A program made the position numbers and the translations under genes. From an uncultured Bacilli bacterium (GTDB lineage Bacteria; Bacillota_I; Bacilli_A; RFN20; CAG-826), in contig CAKUXV010000001.1 of the NCBI GenBank assembly GCA_934700895.1, forward strand, positions 281,939 to 345,938: a stretch of 64,000 bases of DNA, in the 5' to 3' direction. The first letter of the stretch is position 1; each line of letters starts with the position of its first letter. Shown in pieces: positions 1-8,583 of this stretch. The notes beneath the pieces are model-generated. The model made no database searches, was not told where the DNA came from, and saw only the letters and a program-made list of their open reading frames with translations.

Positions 1-374
1 TAGAATTCGTAAAAATAGCCGGGATATCCGAGGAGTAAAACAGCAATTGGGCCAATCGCGGGGCTTAAATCGCCGAGGAGGTTCATACTAGAAAGCACAA
101 TGCCAATCCCGGCCAAAACGGCTCCGCCCCCATCGATTTCCAAAAGCAATTTCCATTTGCCAAAGATTTCAGGACGGGGGTCCTCTAAGCCGTAATGCTC
201 AAAAAGGACATAAAGGGGATGCGCAGCCCCAAAGCAAAGAAAAGGAACCCAAAAAGGATATTGGGGGTCGGGGAAAGTGGCGCGCAAAAAAAGAAGGATC
301 GTTCCACCCACCGCCAAAAGGAGCATCAGGGCAAATCCCAGGGGCGCATATTCGTTATCCGTCTTCTTTTCCAT
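1..374 (-). CDS. Partial membrane protein, runs off the left edge
   Basis: An uninterrupted minus-strand reading frame starts with ATG at 374 and is still open at base 1, giving about 124 residues beginning MEKKTDNEYAPLGFALMLLL. It shows at least three hydrophobic stretches (roughly residues 12-30, 42-58 and 85-120), with two in the last part separated by a short Asp/Ser loop, so it is a polytopic inner-membrane protein. I do not recognise the family. The C-terminus lies outside the window. It is divergent from ruvX, with about 300 bases of AT-rich DNA between them. Confidence 0.7.
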   Translation of the reverse strand, partial: MEKKTDNEYAPLGFALMLLLAVGGTILLFLRATFPDPQYPFWVPFLCFGAAHPLYVLFEHYGLEDPRPEIFGKWKLLLEIDGGGAVLAGIGIVLSSMNLLGDLSPAIGPIAVLLLGYPGYFYEF

Positions 375-678
375 TCCCCCATTATAAGACTTCTCCCGTA
401 AAAATGGCTAGATGCCTTGCCTTCGGTGATTAAGGCTTAAGTCTGTGAAAATTTACAAAAAAGTAAGTTTTTGAAATAATAGAAAATTTATCCGTTTAAC
501 GGAACTATTGTTTAAAAAAGTAAGAGAAATTTACCAAAATATTAAGAATGGAAAAAATGTTGATGCATGTATCTTGAAAGTCTAAAAAAACGCTTTATGA
601 TTATCAGGCTCATTGGTGACCGCACCCCTAGTCTCCAGTGAGTTTTTTCTTTCTAAGAACCCTGCTAGAATATGCCCT
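375..678. other. AT-rich divergent intergenic region
   Basis: No convincing gene is seen here. The stretch is rich in A/T runs and separates the divergent partial membrane gene from ruvX, so it should hold promoters for both. The only promoter-like element I can place is the extended -10 directly before ruvX. Confidence 0.5.
664..671 (+). promoter_or_regulatory. Extended -10 box of ruvX, leaderless arrangement
   Basis: The sequence reads TG-C-TAGAAT, an extended -10 motif, ending 7 bases before the ATG at 679. Transcription would start at or next to the start codon, and no Shine-Dalgarno is present between them. Confidence 0.5.
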
Positions 679-1107
679 ATGGAAAAGAACATTCTCTCTC
701 TTGATTTGGGAAAAGGATCCCTGGGAATCGCAATCTCCCGTTCGGGGATGCTTGTCTCCCTTCTTCCGAACCTGCGTTTCAAGGCCGGGGATTACGAAGA
801 GGCGATCCGTCTTTTAGAAAAAGCGGTAGAAGGGGAGAAAATTGAGCATATCTGCATCGGCCTTCCCCTCTTTCCTAGCGGAGACCCCTGCGAAATGACC
901 CCCCTCGTGAAGGCGTTCATTCCTAAGGTGGAAGCCTTGTTTCCGGGAGTGAAAATCACCCCGGTAGACGAAAGAAATTCCACGGTAGAAGCTAGTGCCC
1001 TCCTCCATCAAGGCGGGGAAAGAAGCAAAAAGCAGCGGCATCATATCGATTCCGCTGCCGCTGGAGTGATTTTGCAACGTTATTTGGCTTTGATTGGCCA
1101 AGACTAG
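679..1107 (+). CDS. ruvX: RuvX/YqgF-family Holliday junction resolvase-like nuclease
   Basis: The 142-residue product matches the usual length of the RuvX/YqgF RNase H-fold family, which acts in 16S rRNA 5'-end maturation and has been proposed to resolve Holliday junctions. Visible family marks are the N-terminal strand ILSLDLGKGSLGIAIS with the first acidic residue, the ICIGLPLFPSG segment, the central PVDERNSTVEA motif with DER, and the C-terminal HIDSAAAGVILQRYL helix with the last Asp. In canonical members the first motif is DxGxKRxG; here it is DLGKGSLG, so the Lys-Arg pair is changed. I use ATG 679 rather than an upstream start because the family N-terminus begins there. The gene converges with hslO, and the two stop codons overlap. 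Confidence 0.88.
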   Translation: MEKNILSLDLGKGSLGIAISRSGMLVSLLPNLRFKAGDYEEAIRLLEKAVEGEKIEHICIGLPLFPSGDPCEMTPLVKAFIPKVEALFPGVKITPVDERNSTVEASALLHQGGERSKKQRHHIDSAAAGVILQRYLALIGQD

Positions 1108-1964
1108 GCCTCCGAGGCCTTTTTTTCTTTTTCGGAAAGAATCGCACGAAGGTCGTCGCTGGTGAAATAGTAGGATTTGCCGCAGAACCCGCAATCCACG
1201 TGGATGGTCTTCCCCTCCTCAGCGATCTGAGCGAGCTCATCCGAAGGCAATAAAGATAAGGTTTTTCGGCTTTTTTCTTGACTGCAAAGGCATTTCCATT
1301 CGATTTCTTTTTCGATTTTGGTTTCGTAATCCTTCTCACCAAATAGCATTCCAAGAATTTCCTCGAGGCTATTTTGATGGAAATCCAAGGCTTCGAGGCT
1401 TGGCATCTTATTCCAAGCTTCGCGAACCGCTTTCCGAGTGGAATCGTCGGCGAAGGGCAACGCCTGCGCCATATAGCCAAAAGCCCGATGTAGCGTTCCG
1501 TTTTGATGGAAAAAAACCCCGAGTTTGCAATAGGTTTCGATTTGTTCGCTTTGGGTAAAATATTCTTCCATCGCTTTTTCGAGGTTTCCCATATCGCAGA
1601 GGACGGAAGATTGATAAGGCTCTTTTAACCCTAAGTCTTTGGTAACGGTGAAAAGCCCAGGCCCTGATAGAATGGGGCTAGAAATCGAAGCGGAATAGGC
1701 TTTGACGTGGATGAAAGAATCCGCGTTGGCGATGAGGTCTTCTTTCCCGTCGAAACTTTTGAGTTCCGCGGATAAGTCGCATCCCTCCCCTTTCAAGGTG
1801 CTTCCTAGCATCGCGCTTAAAAGCATCAAGCCCCCGATTCCTTGGAGGGAGCCCGAGGAATAATGACGAAGTTTCACGGCTTCTTGGAGGGATTCCGTGC
1901 AGTCGCAGGCAAACCCCATCCACTCGCCCTTTTCGCCTAGATATCGAAGCAAACGGTCTTTCAT
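1104..1964 (-). CDS. hslO: Redox-regulated chaperone Hsp33
   Basis: The product has 286 residues, the usual Hsp33 length. Hsp33 is a cytosolic holdase that is activated when its zinc centre is oxidised. The C-terminal domain carries the four-cysteine zinc site as CLC (in KCLCSQEK) and CGFC (in VDCGFCGK), spaced as in the family. The N-terminal domain has the typical HYSSGSLQGIGGLMLLSAMLGSTLKG segment split over several helices. The start codon ATG at 1964 gives MKDRLLRYLGEKGEW, as expected. It is a single gene, convergent with ruvX. Confidence 0.93.
   Translation of the reverse strand: MKDRLLRYLGEKGEWMGFACDCTESLQEAVKLRHYSSGSLQGIGGLMLLSAMLGSTLKGEGCDLSAELKSFDGKEDLIANADSFIHVKAYSASISSPILSGPGLFTVTKDLGLKEPYQSSVLCDMGNLEKAMEEYFTQSEQIETYCKLGVFFHQNGTLHRAFGYMAQALPFADDSTRKAVREAWNKMPSLEALDFHQNSLEEILGMLFGEKDYETKIEKEIEWKCLCSQEKSRKTLSLLPSDELAQIAEEGKTIHVDCGFCGKSYYFTSDDLRAILSEKEKKASEA
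1106..1126 (+). terminator. Rho-independent terminator after ruvX
   Basis: A 6-bp stem AGGCCT/AGGCCT with loop CCG is followed by a run of T. It overlaps the ruvX stop codon and the last codons of hslO. Confidence 0.75.
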
Positions 1965-2097
1965 GCCCCCATTCTAGACATCATCGCGAAAGAATCAAAT
2001 AAAAAAGAAAAAGTGTCGATAAAGCGTAGATTCTATTTCAAATTTTAAACAAAGTGCATTTTTTAAGAAGCAGTTCTATTTTCTTTCTTTGATTTTG

Positions 2098-2120
2098 TGT
2101 TATCGTAAGTTCAGGTAACA
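2098..2120. promoter_or_regulatory. Inverted repeat, candidate operator of the TetR gene
   Basis: TGTTA (2098-2102) and TAACA (2116-2120) form an inverted repeat with a 13-base centre, 26 bases before the TetR start. This is the usual place for an autoregulatory TetR operator. No binding evidence is available. Confidence 0.35.
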
Positions 2121-2146
2121 TGGGGGCCGGGAAGGAGATTTTCAAA

Positions 2147-2734
2147 ATGGAAAAGAAACCGAGAAAAGAATACCGCAACGTCGAACGCTCGAAAGCGGCT
2201 TTAGCCGATGGGTTGGTTCGACTTTTGTTGAAGGGCAGGCCTTTTGCCAAAATTACCGTTTCGGAGCTTTGCGAAGAAGCGGGGGTGAACCGTGGAACCT
2301 TCTACAATCACTATTCGACGATTGATCAAATCGCGGATGCGGTGGAAAACAAATACATGTCCGCCCTCAATGCACGGATGCAGGAATGCGATTTTGCTTC
2401 GTCGGAATCGATTTTAACGTTTTTCAACAACTTAAACGAATACCTGCAGGAACATCAAAACCAGGCCATGGCCATTTCCCGTTGCCTTCCCTCCCAATTC
2501 TTTGACGAAATCCGTCATCAACTTTGCAAGGCAACCTGCCTCGGACTCGAAAGCCGTTGCACGGATTACCCGAACGTGCATGAGATTTCTCGCGAAGTGG
2601 AAGTGGTTGCCCAAGGCATCGCCATCATCTACACGGAATTGATTCTTGGCAAGAGCGACATGACTTACAACGAAGCCGCCGCCGCTTGTTCGGGAACTTT
2701 GTTCCTTTTGTTCCAAAGCCTCGCTCAGCGATAA
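2147..2734 (+). CDS. TetR/AcrR-family transcriptional regulator
   Basis: The product is 195 residues long. The N-terminus has the TetR helix-turn-helix, with FAKITVSELCEEAGVNRGTFYNHY matching the family consensus ending in the tyrosine-rich recognition helix. The C-terminal ligand domain is family-specific and gives no clue to the ligand. I choose ATG 2147 because GAAGGAG (2131-2137) stands 9 bases before it; an upstream ATG at 2120 is possible. No obvious target gene is adjacent on the same strand; the neighbour downstream is convergent and overlaps its 3' end by 10 bases. Confidence 0.85.
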   Translation: MEKKPRKEYRNVERSKAALADGLVRLLLKGRPFAKITVSELCEEAGVNRGTFYNHYSTIDQIADAVENKYMSALNARMQECDFASSESILTFFNNLNEYLQEHQNQAMAISRCLPSQFFDEIRHQLCKATCLGLESRCTDYPNVHEISREVEVVAQGIAIIYTELILGKSDMTYNEAAAACSGTLFLLFQSLAQR

Positions 2735-3477
2735 AGACCGTATTCGATAAGGATCTTCCCTTTGCGGGAGGATCCTTTTTCTTTATAGAAGATGCCTTTT
2801 CCCTTTCCGCGGAAAGTTAGAATAGTCCCCTCTTCGACTTCCATGTCTTTTTGATGCAACACCGTCCCGCCCAAAAAGATTTTGCTCGCGTCGATAGCTT
2901 CTTGAGCTTGGGCGCGGGAGCAGGAGAACATCTCGCTGATGACGCCATCTAAGCGGTTGCTTGATATCGTCCCGTGACGAATTTCGATACGAGGAGAGAA
3001 ATTCATCGAGGACAGGGGTACGAATTTGACCTGAATCTTATGGGGACCGACTTCTTGCAAGGAGGCGATTTCTTCTTGAAGGGAAGGAAGACAAAAGGAA
3101 TAGGCTTCCGCCCCTTCAACCAAGACGTCTCCTAAGGCGTCTCGTTCGATCCCCTGGCCAAGCAACGCCCCTAACACCTGGCGGTGTTCTAATTTCTCCC
3201 CGAATTTTTTGCCGCTCGCCTCGATATGGAAGCAAAGTAGAAACGGTTGGACATCAAAATCCTCCCCTTCTTTGAGGGGCTCGGGAAGGAAAATGGCCAT
3301 TTTCCGTTCCGCGGATGGGTATCCGCCTGAAAGAAGAAAACGATTGGAAGGAAAATAATGAATTAATTCCCTCCACTCATCCTGCGTCAAAAAGCAAGAA
3401 GACAAAGGGCAGGACCATTGCTCACTGTGGAGATAAAGGTCGCGAAGATGTCCTAATAACGTCGAATCCAGTGCCAT
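2725..3477 (-). CDS. YlmH-type S4-domain RNA-binding protein
   Basis: A C-terminal S4 domain is clear: NRLDGVISEMFSCSRAQAQ followed by KIFLGGTVLHQKDMEVEEG and a final FRGKGKG strand. The preceding ~170 residues match the layout of YlmH-type proteins (RNA-binding proteins linked to cell division or to rescue of stalled ribosomes). The product is about 250 residues, as is usual. I start at ATG 3477 (MALDSTLLGHL); the 24-residue upstream extension has a different composition and would overlap the divergent promoter. No yggT or divIVA neighbours are present, unlike in many Firmicutes. Confidence 0.75.
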   Translation of the reverse strand: MALDSTLLGHLRDLYLHSEQWSCPLSSCFLTQDEWRELIHYFPSNRFLLSGGYPSAERKMAIFLPEPLKEGEDFDVQPFLLCFHIEASGKKFGEKLEHRQVLGALLGQGIERDALGDVLVEGAEAYSFCLPSLQEEIASLQEVGPHKIQVKFVPLSSMNFSPRIEIRHGTISSNRLDGVISEMFSCSRAQAQEAIDASKIFLGGTVLHQKDMEVEEGTILTFRGKGKGIFYKEKGSSRKGKILIEYGLYR

Positions 3478-3510
3478 AAACAAAGAAATTTTAACGGATG
3501 GGAAGGAAAA

Positions 3511-3516
3511 TAGAAT
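3511..3516 (+). promoter_or_regulatory. -10 box TAGAAT just before the GltD-like gene
   Basis: TAGAAT ends 11 bases before the ATG at 3528, so the 5' leader would be only about 5 bases. The purine run GGAAGGA at 3501 lies upstream of the predicted transcription start and so cannot serve as a ribosome binding site. Confidence 0.4.
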
Positions 3517-3527
3517 AAGATACCACC

Positions 3528-4733
3528 ATGACTGAATTGAACTTATCAATCGCCGCGAAATGCCTCAACTGCAAATCTCCCCGCTGCGTCGCTTCTTGTC
3601 CCCTTCAAAATCGCATTCCCGAGATTCTTTCTTTATGGAAGAAAGGAAAGGAAGAAGAAGCTGCTAAGCTTCTCTATGCCCAAAATCCTTTTCCAGAATT
3701 GACCGCCCCTCTTTGTGACCATAACCGTCAATGCAAAGGGAATTGCGTCCTGAACGTTAAAGGGGATCCTGTGGATTTTCCTTCTGTGGAAAAAGAAATT
3801 GCCTCCCTATACCCACGCCCTTTGGACACGGCACCTAAAAACGGAAAGTCCATTGCCCTTGTGGGAGCCGGCCCCGCCAATTTATCTCTAGGTTATTATT
3901 TGCTCCAAAAAGGATATGAAGTCGCCTATTTTGAAAAAGAAAAGGGAATTGGAGGGGCGATTCGCTCTGGAATTCCCACCCTTCGTTTTCATAAATCGCC
4001 CCTATTCAAAATCCAAGAAGATTTAGAAAAAATGGGCGCCGTTTTCCATTTCCAAGTGACGATTGGTATCGATAAAACGGCGGAAAAACTGCAACACGAA
4101 TTCGATGACGTGGTCCTAGGCGTTGGGGCCGAGAAAGAGAATCTCGCGGGTTTAGAAGTCGGGAATGGGGTAGAAAGCGGACTCGTCTTCCTTCGTCGTT
4201 TGAATCTAGAAAAAGGACGTTATTTGAACGAATATCGTGCATTGAAAAGCGATCATTTCGTTTGGGGCGGAGGCAATGTGGCTTTGGATTGCGCTCGCCT
4301 AGCCAAACGGCTGCTAGGCAAAGCCACGATTATCTATCGACGTTCCGAAGCCGAGATGCCCGCATCCAAAGAAGAAATTGAAGCGGCCAAAAAAGAAGGG
4401 GTTCGTTTCCTGTTCCTTGAAAACATCCGGAACGTAAAACGAGATGAAAAAGGAAAATTGGCCGAAATCGAAACCATCCAAATGGAATTAGGAGAACTTG
4501 ATGCTTCCGGCCGCCCCTCCTGTCATGAAATCCCTGGCTCTTATTCAACGCGCCCCTGTGCCCATCTTATTCTGTGCTTAGGTGAAAAACCGACGTTTGA
4601 AGCACTGAAAATGGATCCCAATGCCTTGCCGGAACACGTCTATTTAAACGGGGACTGCGCTTATGGGGCTAAAAACATCGCTAAAGCAATCGCATCTGGC
4701 CGCGAACTCGCAAAAAAGATTTCGGGGAGATAA
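3528..4733 (+). CDS. GltD-like NAD(P)-dependent FAD oxidoreductase
   Basis: The 401-residue flavoprotein resembles the small subunit of glutamate synthase and the N-terminal half of dihydropyrimidine dehydrogenase. Residues ~10-85 hold the cysteine-rich helical domain (CLNCKSPRCVASCPL and CDHNRQCKGNC) that ligates two 4Fe-4S clusters. The FAD Rossmann motif VGAGPANLSLGYYL follows, then GGAIRSGIP, a NAD(P)-binding WGGGNVALDCARLAKRLLG, and a final NGDCAYGAKNIAKAIASGREL. It is about 50 residues shorter than typical GltD. No glutamate synthase large subunit is nearby, so the partner is unknown; it could act as an NAD(P)H-ferredoxin transferring subunit. The start ATG 3528 directly follows a -10 box. 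Confidence 0.8.
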   Translation: MTELNLSIAAKCLNCKSPRCVASCPLQNRIPEILSLWKKGKEEEAAKLLYAQNPFPELTAPLCDHNRQCKGNCVLNVKGDPVDFPSVEKEIASLYPRPLDTAPKNGKSIALVGAGPANLSLGYYLLQKGYEVAYFEKEKGIGGAIRSGIPTLRFHKSPLFKIQEDLEKMGAVFHFQVTIGIDKTAEKLQHEFDDVVLGVGAEKENLAGLEVGNGVESGLVFLRRLNLEKGRYLNEYRALKSDHFVWGGGNVALDCARLAKRLLGKATIIYRRSEAEMPASKEEIEAAKKEGVRFLFLENIRNVKRDEKGKLAEIETIQMELGELDASGRPSCHEIPGSYSTRPCAHLILCLGEKPTFEALKMDPNALPEHVYLNGDCAYGAKNIAKAIASGRELAKKISGR

Positions 4734-4744
4734 ATTTTAAGAAA

Positions 4745-4771
4745 TTAGCACTCACCACTTGCGAGTGCCAA
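4745..4771. promoter_or_regulatory. CIRCE element (HrcA operator) upstream of clpB
   Basis: TTAGCACTC, a 9-base spacer, then GAGTGCCAA matches the CIRCE consensus with a single mismatch in the right arm. It lies about 80 bases before the clpB start, so clpB is probably repressed by HrcA and induced by heat. hrcA itself is not in this window. Confidence 0.92.
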
Positions 4772-4849
4772 AATAGCACGTACAATAATAGCGCTTAGGT
4801 TTGTTCCTAGGCGCTTCTTTGTTTCCAAAAATAGAAGGAGGGCATCAAT

Positions 4850-6976
4850 ATGCAATTCAACAACATGGGACCTGAAGATTATTCCCAAGACCCGAACATC
4901 TTGGAGAAATTCGGGAGAAATATGAACGAACTGGTCAAGCAGGGAAAACTCGACCCTGTGATTGGACGTGATGAAGAAATTCGCAAAGTCATCGCCGTTT
5001 TGGCCCGCAAAACGAAAAATAACGTCGTGTTGCTTGGCGAACCTGGTGTTGGTAAAACCGCGATTCTAGAAGGGCTTGCCGAACGTATCGTCAAAAAAGA
5101 CGTCCCGACTACCTTGCAGGATAAAGAGATTTATGAACTCGACATGGGTTCTTTAATCGCCGGGGCTAAATACCAAGGCGAATTCGAGGAACGCTTAAAA
5201 GCCGTTTTGAACAAAATCAAGGAAAGCAAAGGGAAGATCGTCTTGTTTATCGACGAGCTTCATTTAATCGTCGGCGCTGGCAGAAGCCAAGGCGCGATGG
5301 ATGCATCCAACATGCTGAAACCGCTGCTTGCTCGTGGCGACATCGAATGCATTGGGGCTACTACCCTCAATGAATATCGTGAATATATCGAAAAAGATCG
5401 CGCTCTCGAACGTCGTTTCCAGCCGGTTATGGTGGGCGAGCCTAGCGTCGCCGATACCATTTCGATTCTCCGTGGATTAAAGGAACGTTATGAATCCTTC
5501 CACGGCGTCCAAATCACGGACTCGGCACTCGTAGCGGCCGCGACTTTAAGCAACCGTTATATCACCAACCGTTTCCTGCCCGATAAGGCCATCGACCTTT
5601 TGGATGAGGCCTGCGCGGGCATTAAGATTGAAATCGAATCGATGCCGACCGAACTCGACGCGAGCTCCCGCAAGATTCGTCAGCTGGAGATCGAACGCGT
5701 TGCTTTGGAAAAAGAAAAAGACGAATCCAGCCAGAAACGTCTTGCCGCGATTAATGACGAATTAACCAAAGAAAAAGCCAATTTCGATGCGATGAACAAG
5801 GAATGGCAAAAAGAGAAGCAAGACGTCTCCGCGGCAAAAGAAGCGAAGGCGCAACTAGAAAAGGCTAAATTCGAATTGGGCCAGAAGTTCCAAGAAGGCG
5901 ATTATCGCGAAGCCAGCCGCTTACAGTATCAAGTCATCCCTGAACTCGAAAAGAAGATTCGCGATGCCTCTTTGGCCTCGAAAGACACCGATCGCTTGGT
6001 CAACGAAGTGGTCGATGAGGAAGAAATCGCCAAAATTGTTGCTCGCATGACGGGCATCCCTGTTTCCAAGATTCAAAAAGGAGACCGCGAAAAGGTTTTG
6101 GAATTGCCTGAAATCCTTCGCAAGAGGGTGATTGGGCAAGACGAGGCGATTAAACTCGTCTCGAACGCGATTCTTCGCCAGCGCGCCGGCATCCAGAACC
6201 CGAACCGCCCGATTGGGTCGTTCCTCTTCCTTGGTCCGACGGGGGTGGGCAAAACCGAAGTGGCCAAAGCTTTGGCGGAAGCGCTCTTCGATAATGAAAA
6301 CAACATCATTCGCATCGACATGTCGGAATACATGGAAAAATACAGCGTTTCTCGTTTAATCGGCGCGGCCCCTGGATATGTCGGTTATGAAGAAGGGGGC
6401 CAATTGACCGAAAAGGTCCGCCGCAATCCTTATTCCATCGTCTTGTTCGATGAAATTGAAAAAGCGGATCCGGAAGTCTTCAACCTCTTGCTTCAAATCC
6501 TCGACGAAGGCCGTTTGACCGATAGCCAAGGACACTTGGTTGATTTCAAGAACACCGTCATCATCATGACGAGCAACTTGGGCTCGGAATACCTCTTAAA
6601 AGGCGAAAAAGCCCCGGTGGACGACTTGCTGCATCATACCTTCAAGCCAGAGTTCTTAAACCGCATCGACGAAATTGTTTACTTCGCTCCGCTTGGACGC
6701 GATGTGCAATTCAAGATTGTCGAGAAGATGTTGGGCGAACTCTCTACTCGCCTTGAAAGCCAATACTATTCCGTTTCCTTCACCAAGGAGCTTAAGGAAC
6801 ATATTCTGGACAGCGCCTTCGATGAGGAATTCGGCGCTCGTCCGTTGAAACGCTTCATCCAAGATAGCGTTGAAACCTATCTGGCCACGAAGATCCTTCG
6901 CGGCGAGCTCTCGACAAAGAAGAAGTACGTCTTGTCTTGGGACAATAACGACTTCCGACTCGACGAAATCGCCTAA
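4850..6976 (+). CDS. clpB: ClpB-type disaggregase without N-domain
   Basis: The 708-residue AAA+ ATPase has two nucleotide-binding domains. Walker A1 GEPGVGKT is at residues 63-70 and Walker A2 GPTGVGKT at about 462-469. Between them lies a shortened coiled-coil middle domain ending with a [20 protein letters not shown] segment typical of ClpB. The mobile N-terminal Clp_N domain is missing: the protein begins only ~35 residues before the VIGRDEEI motif. Short ClpB proteins of this size are known from mycoplasmas. It works with DnaK to resolubilise aggregates. An AGAAGGAG ribosome site precedes the ATG. A CIRCE element controls it. Confidence 0.9.
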   Translation: MQFNNMGPEDYSQDPNILEKFGRNMNELVKQGKLDPVIGRDEEIRKVIAVLARKTKNNVVLLGEPGVGKTAILEGLAERIVKKDVPTTLQDKEIYELDMGSLIAGAKYQGEFEERLKAVLNKIKESKGKIVLFIDELHLIVGAGRSQGAMDASNMLKPLLARGDIECIGATTLNEYREYIEKDRALERRFQPVMVGEPSVADTISILRGLKERYESFHGVQITDSALVAAATLSNRYITNRFLPDKAIDLLDEACAGIKIEIESMPTELDASSRKIRQLEIERVALEKEKDESSQKRLAAINDELTKEKANFDAMNKEWQKEKQDVSAAKEAKAQLEKAKFELGQKFQEGDYREASRLQYQVIPELEKKIRDASLASKDTDRLVNEVVDEEEIAKIVARMTGIPVSKIQKGDREKVLELPEILRKRVIGQDEAIKLVSNAILRQRAGIQNPNRPIGSFLFLGPTGVGKTEVAKALAEALFDNENNIIRIDMSEYMEKYSVSRLIGAAPGYVGYEEGGQLTEKVRRNPYSIVLFDEIEKADPEVFNLLLQILDEGRLTDSQGHLVDFKNTVIIMTSNLGSEYLLKGEKAPVDDLLHHTFKPEFLNRIDEIVYFAPLGRDVQFKIVEKMLGELSTRLESQYYSVSFTKELKEHILDSAFDEEFGARPLKRFIQDSVETYLATKILRGELSTKKKYVLSWDNNDFRLDEIA

Positions 6977-6982
6977 CTCTTT

Positions 6983-7016
6983 GCCCTCTCCCTTAACCCG
7001 GGGGAGGGTTTTTATT
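6983..7016 (+). terminator. Terminator after clpB
   Basis: CCCTCTCCC pairs with GGGGGAGGG (one G-U pair) around a short loop and is followed by TTTTTATTTTTA. Confidence 0.8.
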
Positions 7017-7050
7017 TTTATGAAGAACCTCACGCAACGGCTAAGAAAAT

Positions 7051-7059
7051 TGTTACAAT
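7051..7059 (+). promoter_or_regulatory. Extended -10 TGTTACAAT, leaderless arrangement
   Basis: TG-T-TACAAT forms an extended -10 whose last base is 6 bases before the ATG at 7066. Transcription would begin at the start codon. No Shine-Dalgarno is present. Confidence 0.5.
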
Positions 7060-7065
7060 AAAAAT

Positions 7066-8004
7066 ATGGTTGATGTTAACGTTCTTAAGAAATCCTACCG
7101 TTCCCGTCCGCGGACTTCCGTTGTGGTTCTCGGTGTTTTCGGAATTCTCGTTGGGCTCCTTTGCCTTTTTTTAACGCTTTGCTTTGATTATTTCCCCTCG
7201 TTCTTCAAGCAACTGCGCGATTATGAGATTACCTTTGCCGGAGAAACGCAGAATTTATTTGATTTTGGCGCGGTCACTTTATTCCCGTTCATCTGCTATT
7301 TGTTGTTGCTTGTTCCTTTATGCACCTTAAACGACATGGCCAGCCATCGGCCCTTCTATTTGATTTTTAGCATCCCTGCTGGAATTTTGAGCGCGGTTTA
7401 TGCTTGCTGCGTCCTCGTCGAGACCTTCCCTCGTTTGCTTACCTATATCCCTTACGAAGGGATTGAGACCATCGTGCAGCAAATCTATCTATGGGTCCGC
7501 GTCGCTTATTGCGGGCTGCTCACGCTCACCTCCATTTTAGCTTGCTGTTATAACTCGACTTATCCTTTGATGTACCGACAAATCTACGCGCTAAGAAAAG
7601 CCCGCATGAAAGAAGCGGAAGAAGGGAATCCCCCCCTTAAAAAGGAACAAATCAAAAAAGATTTCTACCGTTATTATAAGAAGCAGGAATTTGAAAAATT
7701 ATTGATTTTGCTTTATCGCGATTATCCAAGCGATCCCAATGCTGAGATGGAAGAAGGACAATGGAGAACCGCGATTCTCGAGATTCAAATGTCGGAAGCA
7801 GCCATCCGCGAAAAAGAAATTGCCTTCCTTGCCAAAAACGGTCAATATTCCTTGATCCGACAGATCCGTTCCCGCGCCGTTTCCGATTGCGAGAACGATC
7901 AAATCGGTCAACGAAAAGCCAAAGAAGACCAAGCCTATTTCGAATATCTCAAGAAAAACGCCCCCAAGGAGAAAGTTACTGCTTCGGAAGAAGAAAAGAA
8001 ATAA
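7066..8004 (+). CDS. Membrane protein of unknown function
   Basis: The 312-residue protein has four likely transmembrane helices in its N-terminal half (about residues 20-44, 66-88, 95-120 and 142-166), then a long charged cytoplasmic domain rich in Lys and Glu with predicted helices. I do not recognise a family. The C-terminus ends in an acidic-basic tail (ASEEEKK). It stands alone between terminators and appears to have its own promoter. Confidence 0.7.
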   Translation: MVDVNVLKKSYRSRPRTSVVVLGVFGILVGLLCLFLTLCFDYFPSFFKQLRDYEITFAGETQNLFDFGAVTLFPFICYLLLLVPLCTLNDMASHRPFYLIFSIPAGILSAVYACCVLVETFPRLLTYIPYEGIETIVQQIYLWVRVAYCGLLTLTSILACCYNSTYPLMYRQIYALRKARMKEAEEGNPPLKKEQIKKDFYRYYKKQEFEKLLILLYRDYPSDPNAEMEEGQWRTAILEIQMSEAAIREKEIAFLAKNGQYSLIRQIRSRAVSDCENDQIGQRKAKEDQAYFEYLKKNAPKEKVTASEEEKK

Positions 8005-8022
8005 AGCGACGGATTACAAAGC

Positions 8023-8047
8023 AAAGGCGGCTTCTGCCGTCTTTTTT
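8023..8047 (+). terminator. Terminator after the 7066 membrane gene
   Basis: AAAGGCGGC pairs with GCCGTCTTT (one G-U) around a TTCT loop and ends in a T run. Confidence 0.75.
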
Positions 8048-8139
8048 GCATGATTTGGTAGGAATGAGAAAACAATTATCCGGCATAGAAAAAGCGCAGA
8101 GCTTTGGGATGAACCCTAGCCACTACGCTTTTTTGTCAG

Positions 8140-8583
8140 TTATTCGACGATGACGGTTCCGTCTTCTTGAATGGAGATGATATCGCCCGTTTTCACCGCA
8201 TCGAGGAATTCGTCGCCGAGTTCATCGATCGCGATGAGGCCGCAATCATTCCAGACGTTGCTTAAAATAATGCCGCTGGCCGCCAAAGGATCGATATGGT
8301 GAGAGAATAACCATGCTTTGGGAGCAAGATTGCGGACGGCTACGGTTTGAATGACCATGCCGCCTGTAGTTGAGCCAATCGTCTCTGGCAGGCAAAGCGC
8401 TTTGCCCGTGATGTTCTTTTTGTAGAGCTCTTTGTTATTTTGATCGCTGACGATAATTTTTTTGCTGGTAGCTAAAAGCGCACTCGTTTGGCAGGAAGCA
8501 AGGGTATTGAACCCCGCGTGGGTAACCACGGCTTCCCCGTGATAGGTTCCCGCTGCAAGAACGCGTCCATGGAACGTTTTCAT
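8140..8583 (-). CDS. Aconitase X small (swivel) subunit
   Basis: The 147-residue protein matches the DUF126/aconitase-X swivel domain. Its marks are the N-terminal KTFHGRVLAAGTYHGEAVV strand pair, the LCLPETIGSTTGGMVIQ segment that carries the conserved Ser-Thr region, and the DCGLIAIDELGDEFLDAVKTGD end. Aconitase X enzymes are dehydratases: bacterial two-subunit forms act as cis-3-hydroxy-L-proline dehydratase and archaeal ones as phosphomevalonate dehydratase. It follows the large subunit with no gap, which supports a heterodimer. The substrate cannot be read from the sequence. Confidence 0.85.
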   Translation of the reverse strand: MKTFHGRVLAAGTYHGEAVVTHAGFNTLASCQTSALLATSKKIIVSDQNNKELYKKNITGKALCLPETIGSTTGGMVIQTVAVRNLAPKAWLFSHHIDPLAASGIILSNVWNDCGLIAIDELGDEFLDAVKTGDIISIQEDGTVIVE

